Assembly: GCA_003222155.1 (NCBI GenBank) | Contig: QHUU01000096.1 | Coordinates: forward strand, 1-49,203 | Reading direction: 5' to 3' | From: Gemmatimonadota bacterium | GTDB taxonomy: Bacteria; Gemmatimonadota; Gemmatimonadetes; Gemmatimonadales; GWC2-71-9 | Length of the DNA: 49,203 nt | Part shown: one piece after another, positions 7,827-14,771 of the stretch | Numbering within the stretch: position 1 is the stretch's first letter | Layout of the letters: each line of letters starts with the position of its first letter | Made by a program: the position numbers and the translations under genes | Notes under the pieces: model-generated | What the model saw: the letters and a program-made list of their open reading frames with translations, nothing else | Databases searched by the model: none | What the model was told of the DNA's origin: nothing

Positions 7827-8513
7827 ATGCCCTCCGGCCCGGCGTTCCTGTTCGATCTCGACGGCACGCTCGTCGACAGCGTGTATCAGCACGTGCTCGC
7901 GTGGCGCGAGGCGCTCGAGAGCGTGGGAATCGAGCTCTCCGTGTGGCGCATCCACCGCCGCATCGGGATGAGCGGCGGCTTGTTCGTCAACGCCCTGTTC
8001 CGCGAAACGGGACGGGACCTGAAGCCGGAACAGGCGGCCCAGATCCGGCGTGTCCACGCCGAGGCCTACGCGCGCCAGGTGTCGCAGGTGCGTCCCCTCC
8101 CCGGAGCGCGGGAGCTCCTCGCCTATCTCACCAAGGCCGGCGTCCCGTGGGCGATCGGGACGAGCGGGCGGATGGAGAGCGCCAAGCCCAACCTCGACAT
8201 GCTCGCCATCCCCGCCGGCGTCCCGATCGTGACCCGCGACCAGGTGGAGCACGCCAAACCCGACCCCGATCTGTTCCTCGCGGGCGCAGACCGGCTGGGA
8301 GTCCCGATCGACGAGTCGGTGGTGGTGGGAGACAGCGTGTGGGACCTGCTGGCGGCGCGGCGCGCGCGCGCGATCGGCGTGGGGCTGTTGTCGGGCGGGT
8401 ACGGAGAGGAAGAGCTCGAGCGGGCCGGCGCGTATCGCGTGTACCAGGATCCCGCCGATCTGCTGCAGCACCTGGACGAGGTCGGCGTCCGGATCGGGAG
8501 CAGCCCTCCCTAG
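7827..8513 (+). CDS. HAD-superfamily phosphatase (phosphoglucomutase/Gph-like)
   Basis: The ATG at 7827 places the catalytic motif I at Asp10-Leu-Asp12-Gly-Thr (FLFDLDGTLVDS), right after a short N-terminus as is normal in this family. A longer in-frame start at 7782 would translate the tandem repeat and is less likely. Motif II is AIGTSGR, motif III the Lys in HAKPDPDLF, and motif IV VVGDSVWDLLAA. The cap is the helical type between residues about 17 and 90. The 228-residue length fits the subfamily that includes phosphoglycolate phosphatase and beta-phosphoglucomutase; the substrate is not deducible. Its TAG stop overlaps the stop of the convergent channel gene through the palindrome CTAG. 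Confidence 0.88.
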   Translation: MPSGPAFLFDLDGTLVDSVYQHVLAWREALESVGIELSVWRIHRRIGMSGGLFVNALFRETGRDLKPEQAAQIRRVHAEAYARQVSQVRPLPGARELLAYLTKAGVPWAIGTSGRMESAKPNLDMLAIPAGVPIVTRDQVEHAKPDPDLFLAGADRLGVPIDESVVVGDSVWDLLAARRARAIGVGLLSGGYGEEELERAGAYRVYQDPADLLQHLDEVGVRIGSSPP

Positions 8514-9628
8514 AAGTGCTCCTCCGTGACAGGCAGCCGGACCACCCGGTCCCAGGCGCTCGTCTGCCAGTTGTCCGGACGCTCCCGCTCACGCACCCAG
8601 GGCGGTAGCGGCAGCGCGAGGTGGTCCGACAAGGCCTCCACATACGGCTCGTACATGCGGCGCAACTCGGTGAGCCGCGGCTCGAAGTCGGGCCGGCCCT
8701 TGAGCGCCAGGCCGCCGGCCGCGAGCCGCTCGCGCAACCGCGCCAGCTGCGCCGATGGCAGCCGCTCCTCCGGCCGACGCGGCGGCGTGCTGAACACCTG
8801 CGCCAGATCCACCACGGCGTGCCGCGCCATCGCGAATGTCAGCTCCGCCTGCCGCAGGCACCACCCCTCGAGCCCCACCATGATGAGGGCGCTCGCATCC
8901 AGGATCGTGGTGAGCGCGGCGAGCCACGACTCGTTGTAGTGCTGCGAGCGGAAGTACGCGAGCGGCGGATACGACAGATGGCTTTCGAGCACGTCCGCGG
9001 CCCAGTGCTCCCACTCGCGCAACAGCTCGGCCAGCGCCGCGCTGCCGGGATCACTGCGGTGCCGCCACAACAGCTCCGAGGCGCTGGGCGGCGATCCGGC
9101 GCGGGCGTCGAGCAGCGAGATCGCCACCTCGCGGCGCGAAAACGCCTGGTAGATCACCGGGAAATAGCCGATCACCGCCGCGAGGAACGCGAACCCGGTG
9201 CCCGCCTCCACGACCGCGAGGGTCTTGGCGAGCGCGCTGCGCGGCACCACGTCGCCCAGGCCGAGCGTGAAGAACGTCGTGCCGCTCATGTACACGTCCG
9301 TCCAAAAGCCGGTGCCGCCTTCTCCCGCCACCGTCATCGCCGAGCCCGCGGCCCATTGCAGCAGCCCGAACGAGAAAACGCTGCCCGCCGCCCACAGCGC
9401 AAGCAGCGCGATGAGCGAGAGCGGCCCGTAGAAGGACAGAAAGGCGTCACGGCGCCGGCCCGTGAGCACCCGCGCCGTGGCGCGCCACGGCGCCCAGGTA
9501 TAGCGGTAGAACATCTTCGTGAGGCGGATTCGCCCGCTCACCCGACGCGGCAGGATGATCGTCTCGAACGCGTCCCACAAGACCACGGCGAGCAACAGTA
9601 CGCCCGCCACTCCCCCGATCCAGCGCAT
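8510..9628 (-). CDS. Two-TM potassium-channel-like membrane protein
   Basis: The protein of 372 residues has a first membrane helix at 1-20, further helices about 67-90 and 140-160, and a pore loop TTFFTLGLGDVVP between the last two. The filter TLGLGD is a variant of the TVGYGD potassium filter; similar variants occur in bacterial Ion_trans_2 proteins. After the last helix comes a soluble region of about 200 residues, rich in Trp, Arg and aromatic pairs, with no recognised RCK or cyclic-nucleotide domain. It should sit in the inner membrane and conduct K+ or a similar cation, but selectivity is inferred. An ATG at 9628 has a purine-rich GGGAGCGGG site upstream. Confidence 0.82.
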   Translation of the reverse strand: MRWIGGVAGVLLLAVVLWDAFETIILPRRVSGRIRLTKMFYRYTWAPWRATARVLTGRRRDAFLSFYGPLSLIALLALWAAGSVFSFGLLQWAAGSAMTVAGEGGTGFWTDVYMSGTTFFTLGLGDVVPRSALAKTLAVVEAGTGFAFLAAVIGYFPVIYQAFSRREVAISLLDARAGSPPSASELLWRHRSDPGSAALAELLREWEHWAADVLESHLSYPPLAYFRSQHYNESWLAALTTILDASALIMVGLEGWCLRQAELTFAMARHAVVDLAQVFSTPPRRPEERLPSAQLARLRERLAAGGLALKGRPDFEPRLTELRRMYEPYVEALSDHLALPLPPWVRERERPDNWQTSAWDRVVRLPVTEEHF

Positions 9629-9674
9629 GACGCCCGCTCCCGGCCCCGAGAAGGTTGACTAACGGTCGGACTGA

Positions 9675-9694
9675 CCCCGGGCGCAAGCCCGGGG
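9675..9694. repeat. Perfect 8-bp hairpin with GCAA loop between divergent genes
   Basis: CCCCGGGC and GCCCGGGG flank a GCAA loop, which is a stable GNRA tetraloop in RNA. The element lies between the 5' ends of two divergent genes (8510-9628 minus and 9737-10813 plus), so it is not placed as a terminator for either. It has the look of a dispersed palindromic element. Confidence 0.75.
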
Positions 9695-9724
9695 CAGCCG
9701 CTGGCGAGCCTCCCGCACGGCCGG

Positions 9725-9730
9725 TAAACT
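9725..9730 (+). promoter_or_regulatory. TANNNT box 6 nt before the CotH-like gene
   Basis: TAAACT is followed by 6 nt and then the GTG start at 9737. There is no ribosome site in between. This suggests a leaderless transcript for the CotH-like/PPK pair. Confidence 0.45.
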
Positions 9731-9736
9731 TGCTCG

Positions 9737-10813
9737 GTGAGCTTCGACCGGGTGAGGCGCGGGTGCGGCGCTGCGCTCACCGCCCTCGTGGGCGTGTGCG
9801 TCGCCCCGGGTGCGTCGGCGAGCCAGGCGCCACCCGACTCCACCCCGGCACGCGCTCCGGACCGCCTGTTCGAAGCGACCGAGCCGCTCCAGCTCACCCT
9901 GCAAGCCGACTTCGGCGCTCTCAACAAGAACCGCGGCAACGACAAGCCGAACCACCCCGGTGTGCTCTCTTACACCACAGCGGCGGGCGATTCCGTGGCG
10001 CTCGACGTGCAATTGCATACCCGCGGGCACTTCCGGCTGGGCCGGTGCCAGTATCCGCCACTCAAGATCGTCTTCAACCGCGAGCAGACGGCGCACACGA
10101 CCTTCGCGCACCAGGGGAGCCTCAAGCTCACCGTGCAGTGTCGCGGCGGCCAGTCGTATACGAACTACCTCCTGGAAGAGTACCTCATCTACCGCACCTA
10201 CAACCTGCTCACCGATCGGAGCTTCCGGGTACGCCTGGCGCGCGTCACGTACGCGGACGCGAGCGGCAAGCACGCTCCCGAGACGCGGCGCGCCTTCTTC
10301 GTCGAGGACGACGACCGTATGGCCCGGCGCAACCAGATGCAGGTATTCGCGCAGAAGGGCGTGACTCAAGACGAGCTGAACTTCGAGCAGACGGGCCTGG
10401 CGATGGTGTTCCAGTACCTGATTGGCAACACGGATTTCGCCGTGACGGCGCTGCACAACATCGTGCTCATGCGCGATTCGTCCGGCGTCGTGTATCCGGT
10501 CCCCTACGACTTCGACTGGTCGGGCGTGATCTGGACGCCCTACGCCCAACCCGACTCGCGACTCGAGATCGCCAACGTGCGCCAGCGGGTGTTTCGCGGT
10601 ACCTGCCGCGCGCCGCCGGAGCTCGCCCCGTTGTTCGCGCTCTTCAACGCCCGGAAAGACTCGATCTACGCGCTGTACCGCGGGATGGCCGCCGAGGGAC
10701 TCGAGGCCAAACGGATCGAGCAGGCGCTCGATTACTACGACGCCTTCTTCAAGACCATCAACGACCCGGATCGCGCGCGCCGCGAGTTCATCCTCGCGTG
10801 CCGGCGGAGCTGA
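9737..10813 (+). CDS. Exported CotH-like (atypical kinase fold) protein
   Basis: This 358-residue protein starts with a GTG and a signal peptide (hydrophobic segment about 11-28, ending in AS-like residues). The mature region matches no common enzyme closely, but its order of motifs resembles the CotH/HipA-type kinase fold: Lys130 in GSLKLTV, the acidic helix LLEEYL (145-150), MVFQYLIGNTDFAVTALHN (223-241) as a catalytic-loop equivalent, and PYDFDWSG (256-263) as the metal-binding DFD/DFG equivalent. CotH proteins phosphorylate spore-coat or surface proteins in known cases. The gene ends 13 nt before the PPK fusion, and GAGGAG in that gap serves the next start. The kinase assignment is inference from motifs; an inactive or non-kinase role remains possible. 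Confidence 0.6.
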   Translation: MSFDRVRRGCGAALTALVGVCVAPGASASQAPPDSTPARAPDRLFEATEPLQLTLQADFGALNKNRGNDKPNHPGVLSYTTAAGDSVALDVQLHTRGHFRLGRCQYPPLKIVFNREQTAHTTFAHQGSLKLTVQCRGGQSYTNYLLEEYLIYRTYNLLTDRSFRVRLARVTYADASGKHAPETRRAFFVEDDDRMARRNQMQVFAQKGVTQDELNFEQTGLAMVFQYLIGNTDFAVTALHNIVLMRDSSGVVYPVPYDFDWSGVIWTPYAQPDSRLEIANVRQRVFRGTCRAPPELAPLFALFNARKDSIYALYRGMAAEGLEAKRIEQALDYYDAFFKTINDPDRARREFILACRRS

Positions 10814-10826
10814 CCGAGGAGCCCTG

Positions 10827-13800
10827 GTGACCGAGCTGCACTGGGACGTGCCGACCGCCGCGCGCCTGGCTGAGCTGGTCGCCGCACCACTGCCGCTCGG
10901 CCTCTCCGCCGGACCGCCGCGGCGAACCTTCCACCGCGACCTGTACTTCGACACGCCGGCCGGCGACCTGCGTCGCCGCGACGTCACCTGTCGCATGCGC
11001 TTCGACGTGGACGATCACCGCACGATCGCCCTCGACGTGGGCGCGGTGCGCTACGTCGCCCCGGCCCTCGAGATCGAGCCGCAGGAGGCGTTCCGTGGAG
11101 ACGCGGACCCGGCGCGCCGGCTGCGGGCGCTGGTCGACCCGGCACGACTGATGCTCGTCTGCGAGCTCGAGGTCGAACGCGAGCTGCGCACCGCGCGTCT
11201 CCCCGTCGTGCCGCTGCGGCAGTTCGAGATCGCGTACGACACGGTGACGGTCCGCGGCACCGACCCGCCGCCCGTGTTCTGCGAGCTGGCGATTTCCCGC
11301 TGCGCGTGGTCGGTGCTCCCCCTGGGGCGTTTCGCAGGAGCGCTCGAGCGACGTTACGGCCTCGTTCGCGCACCGCGCGACCGGCTCGAACGCGCGCGGA
11401 CGGCTCGTGCCGCGCTCGGTACGGCAGACGGCGCGGCGCCCGGGGCAAGGCAGATCGCCGTGCTGGCGGTCGTGCACGGGCGACTGGCATTGTGGCGGAG
11501 TGGCGCTGGACTCGAGCTGCCGCTCGAGCCGGGTGGCGGCGAGGAGGCGTGTCGCCGTGCGATGCGCCGCCTGTTCGGGAGCGTCGAAGGCGAGACCCGT
11601 CTGATCGGCGTGGTGCGCGCGGGGGACCGGCGTCCCGCGGTCGAGGTGTGGCTGGTGCGGCGGCTGCGGCGCAACCTCACCGCGGCGCCGCCCGGCGGGC
11701 TGCAATGGTTCACGCCCGCGGACGTCGTCGCCCGAGTGGGCTCGCCCGTGTTGCGCGATCCGACGACGCTCTCGGCGCTGGCCGTCGCCGCCCGCTCGGA
11801 GCTCGTGCCGGAGTGGTCCGCGGCGCCCCTCGATTCGGTTCCACCGGCGGGCCCCACGGGCGGGACGACCGACGAGACCAGCCGGGTCACGCTGAGCGAG
11901 CTGCGGGTGCCGGCGCTGCCGCCCAGGGCCCTCGACCCCGCGCGGCAGGCGCCCGACCAGTTCGTCAACGCGCTGCTTTCCTCCCTGGAGTTCAACGTCC
12001 GCGTGCTCGAGCTGGCCGAGGATCCCCGCGTCCCGCTGCTGGCACGGCTGCGCTTCCTCGCGATCTTCAGCACGAACCTCGATCAGTTCTTCATGGTCGA
12101 CGTCGGCTCGCTGCACCATCAGGTGGCGGCCGGCGTCGTAGAGCGCTCGCCCGACGGCCTCACCCCAGCCGAGCAGCTCGACGCCATCGCGATCCGCCTG
12201 CATCCGCTCATCGGGCGGCAGTATCGCTGCTTTCGGGCGCTGGTGCAGGGCCCGCTCGCCGCGCAGGGCATTCGCATCCGCGACTGGACCGAGCTCGATC
12301 CGGGCGAGCGCGCGGGGCTGGCACGCCGCTTCGCGGACGACGTGGCGCCGCTGCTGACGCCCAAGGCGCTCACCCGCGCCCCCGGCCACGCCTTTCCGCA
12401 CCTCGCGGACCGCCGAGTGAGCCTGGCAGTCATGCTGCGGGACGGGCCGGACGGGCCACCGCACTTCGCCACAGTCGAGCTGCCGCCCTCCCTGCCCCGG
12501 TTCCTGGCCGCGGGCGGCGACGGTGGGGGGGTGGTCGCGCTCGAGACGGTCGTACGCGCCCATCTCGGGACGCTGTTCCCCGGTCGCGAGATCGTGGAGG
12601 CGCACGCCTTCCGCGTGACGCGCAGCGGGGACATTCAGCTGGACGAGCTCGGAGCGGCGAGCTTCGTGCAGGCGGTCGCCGAGGAGGTACGGCTGCGGCC
12701 GTGGGGTCCGGTGGTGCGCCTCGAGGTCGACCGCGCCATGCCGCCGGGGCTGCGCGAGCTGCTGCAGCGCGAGCTGCGGTTCGAAGAGAGCGAGCTCGCG
12801 AGCGCGCTCGGTCCGTCGGACGTGTACGCGGCGGACGGGCCGGTGCACCTCGGTGCGCTCGCGGAGCTCGCCACCGGTCACTCCCGCCCGGAGCTGGATT
12901 ATCCTCCGCTCGCCGCCCGTGATCCCTTCCCGGCCGGGCGCACCGTGTTCGCCGCGCTCGACTCGGGAGACGTCCTGGTGCACCACCCCCACGACGGTTT
13001 TGCCACCAGCTTCGAGCGCTTCATCGCCGAGGCGGCGGAGGATCCGGCGGTGGCCGCGATCAAGCTCACGCTGTATCGGCCCGGCGGGCCGTCGCCGGTG
13101 GGGGAGGCGCTGCGGCGCGCCGCCGCCCGCGGCAAGGACGTATCCGTGTTCGTCGAGCTCAAGGCGCGGTTCGACGAGGAGCTGAACATCGGCTGGGCAC
13201 AAAGCCTCGAGGCGGCGGGGATCCACGTGATGACCGGCGTCGCGACGCTCAAGACCCACGCGAAGATCGCCCTCGTGATACGGCGGACGGACGGCCGCAC
13301 GCGGCGCTATGCGCACGTAGGAAGCGGCAATTACAACCCCGACACCGCCAGGCTGTACACCGATCTGGGGTTGTTCACCGCGGACGAAGCGATCACCGCG
13401 GATCTGCACGCGCTCTTCAACGAGCTCACCGGCTCCTCGCGGGCGCCGCGGGCGACGTTCCGGCGGCTGCTCGTCGCACCGACCAACATGCTCGACCGCT
13501 TCCTGGCCCTCATCGCGAGGGAGGCGGAGCACGCGCGCGCCGGCCGCGGCGGGCGCATCCGCGCCAAGCTCAACGGCCTCGCCGACTGCAGCGTGATCGG
13601 CGCGCTGTATCGCGCGTCCCAGGCCGGCGTGCACGTGCGTCTCGTGGTGCGGGGAGTGTGCATGCTGCGCCCGGGCGTGCCGGGGCTATCCGAGCGGATC
13701 AAGGTGGTGAGCGTGCTGGGTCGCTTCCTCGAGCACGCCCGCATCTACTACTTCGAAAACGGAGGAGCCCCGGAGTACTACATCGGCTCGGCCGACTGGC

Positions 13801-13994
13801 GGCCCCGCAACCTGCGGCGACGCATCGAGGCCGTCACGCCCGTGGACGACCCCGCCGCGCGCGAGCGACTGGACGCCATCCTCGAGGGCGAGCTCGCGGA
13901 CCCCGGTGCCTGGAGCCTCGCTTCCGACGGCTCGTACGCCCGGGGTGTGCGCGTCACGGATCCCCTGCGTACCGCATCTCATTCGTCGGCGTGA
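10827..13994 (+). CDS. ppk1: CYTH-like domain - middle domain - polyphosphate kinase (PPK1) fusion
   Basis: A 1055-residue protein, about 370 residues longer at the N-terminus than ordinary PPK1. Residues 1-195 look like a CYTH/triphosphate-tunnel domain: FHRDLYFDTPAGDLRRR (35-51), CRMRF (55-59), ELEVERELR (113-121), FEIAYDTV (133-140) and FCELAISR (151-158), although the N-terminal ExExK signature is not intact. Residues 205-325 resemble a Nudix fold without a proper Nudix box. PPK1 proper begins near 377. It keeps KLTLYRPG, VELKARFDEELNIGW, the catalytic His811 (LKTHAKIALV), the second active-site His970 (LEHARIYYFENGG) and YYIGSADW, so polyphosphate synthesis from ATP should be possible. 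Two N-terminal PPK motifs are altered (NALLSSLEFN, LDQFFMVDV). It follows the CotH-like gene directly. Confidence 0.88.
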   Translation: MTELHWDVPTAARLAELVAAPLPLGLSAGPPRRTFHRDLYFDTPAGDLRRRDVTCRMRFDVDDHRTIALDVGAVRYVAPALEIEPQEAFRGDADPARRLRALVDPARLMLVCELEVERELRTARLPVVPLRQFEIAYDTVTVRGTDPPPVFCELAISRCAWSVLPLGRFAGALERRYGLVRAPRDRLERARTARAALGTADGAAPGARQIAVLAVVHGRLALWRSGAGLELPLEPGGGEEACRRAMRRLFGSVEGETRLIGVVRAGDRRPAVEVWLVRRLRRNLTAAPPGGLQWFTPADVVARVGSPVLRDPTTLSALAVAARSELVPEWSAAPLDSVPPAGPTGGTTDETSRVTLSELRVPALPPRALDPARQAPDQFVNALLSSLEFNVRVLELAEDPRVPLLARLRFLAIFSTNLDQFFMVDVGSLHHQVAAGVVERSPDGLTPAEQLDAIAIRLHPLIGRQYRCFRALVQGPLAAQGIRIRDWTELDPGERAGLARRFADDVAPLLTPKALTRAPGHAFPHLADRRVSLAVMLRDGPDGPPHFATVELPPSLPRFLAAGGDGGGVVALETVVRAHLGTLFPGREIVEAHAFRVTRSGDIQLDELGAASFVQAVAEEVRLRPWGPVVRLEVDRAMPPGLRELLQRELRFEESELASALGPSDVYAADGPVHLGALAELATGHSRPELDYPPLAARDPFPAGRTVFAALDSGDVLVHHPHDGFATSFERFIAEAAEDPAVAAIKLTLYRPGGPSPVGEALRRAAARGKDVSVFVELKARFDEELNIGWAQSLEAAGIHVMTGVATLKTHAKIALVIRRTDGRTRRYAHVGSGNYNPDTARLYTDLGLFTADEAITADLHALFNELTGSSRAPRATFRRLLVAPTNMLDRFLALIAREAEHARAGRGGRIRAKLNGLADCSVIGALYRASQAGVHVRLVVRGVCMLRPGVPGLSERIKVVSVLGRFLEHARIYYFENGGAPEYYIGSADWRPRNLRRRIEAVTPVDDPAARERLDAILEGELADPGAWSLASDGSYARGVRVTDPLRTASHSSA

Positions 13995-14457
13995 AGCCGA
14001 GCTTCTCGTACAGCGGGCGCCCGTCGGCCGACGCGTGCAGCACCAGGCTCTCGACGCCGTTCGCGCGGCACCAGCGGAGCAGTTCGCGCATCAGCGCTGC
14101 CGCCACGCCCCGGCGCCGCCACGCCCGCTCGGTGAACACGTTCAGGATCAGGCCCTGCGGTCCGCGCACCAGGGCCGCGCCGCCCGGCGCGGGGCGCGGC
14201 AACAGCTCGCGCAGCTGCACCCCCGCCCCAGCCACGATCTCACGGGACCGACCGCCCGAGACGGCGTCCGCCTCCGCCAGCCAGGCGACGTAGCGTCCGT
14301 CCGGGATCGCGGCGGCGAAGTACGCGCGCGCGGCTTCGACCAGCGTGTCGCGCAGGTCATCGCTCAGCTGGCCCATGTCCCGGAACATCTCGGCGCGATG
14401 GCGCGCGAGCACGCCAGCGTCCGCTGCCGTCGCCCGGCGGATCGAGAGCCCCGTCAC
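13954..14457 (-). CDS. GNAT-family N-acetyltransferase
   Basis: The 167-residue protein opens with LSIRRATAADAGVL, the usual first strand and helix of GNAT enzymes. It contains the acetyl-CoA pyrophosphate loop RRRGVAAALM (motif A; Q/RxxGxG/A) after LILNVFTERAW. It ends with LYEKLGFTPTNEMRY, where the Tyr is in the usual position of the general acid. The acceptor is unknown. It is the last gene of the histidine-kinase operon, joined to the preceding small gene by a GTGA overlap (GTG start). Its 3' end overlaps that of the convergent PPK fusion by 41 bp. Confidence 0.88.
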   Translation of the reverse strand: MTGLSIRRATAADAGVLARHRAEMFRDMGQLSDDLRDTLVEAARAYFAAAIPDGRYVAWLAEADAVSGGRSREIVAGAGVQLRELLPRPAPGGAALVRGPQGLILNVFTERAWRRRGVAAALMRELLRWCRANGVESLVLHASADGRPLYEKLGFTPTNEMRYAGDP

Positions 14458-14771
14458 CGCTCGCGCTGCGCCTCCAGCAACGCCAGCGCCCGGCGCAACC
14501 GCGCCAGCGCCGCCCCAAAATCGCTATCGCCCGCCGTGTGCAGCGGCGCCAGCACCTGCAGGGCGTTGCGCAGATGCTCAGCCGGGGATTCGTCCGCGGG
14601 AAGACGGACCGTGCGCCCGCGCCGCTCGAGCGTACTGCGCCGCTCCGCGCCGCGGCGGCGGTCCACCACGCGGCGGCGCTCGAGCGGCACAGTCGCCACC
14701 GCCCGTCGCCGCGGCGCGGAGCGGCGGTCCACGCCGTGCCGGCGATCGGCGAAGAGGCGGGTGCGCGTCAC
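14454..14771 (-). CDS. Arg-rich small protein with repeated DRR/ERR motifs
   Basis: The protein has 105 residues and no recognised domain. Residues 1-55 are crowded with arginine in a repeated pattern: ADRRHGVDRRS, ERRRVVDRRRGAERRS, LERRGR. The C-terminal half (about 60-105) is an amphipathic helix-rich segment, ALARLRRALALLEAQRER. GTGA overlaps on both sides (with the kinase upstream and the GNAT downstream) argue strongly that it is a real gene. Similar ERRxGxDRR patterns occur in poorly described bacterial signalling proteins. The basic face could bind nucleic acid, lipid head groups or polyphosphate; this is speculation. Confidence 0.72.
   Translation of the reverse strand: MTRTRLFADRRHGVDRRSAPRRRAVATVPLERRRVVDRRRGAERRSTLERRGRTVRLPADESPAEHLRNALQVLAPLHTAGDSDFGAALARLRRALALLEAQRER

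Noticed and set aside
10788-13634. 948-codon minus-strand frame opposite the PPK fusion
   Set aside because: It is a shadow: it lacks any domain and is rich in Arg, His and Gly, while the plus strand has strong PPK1 motifs.
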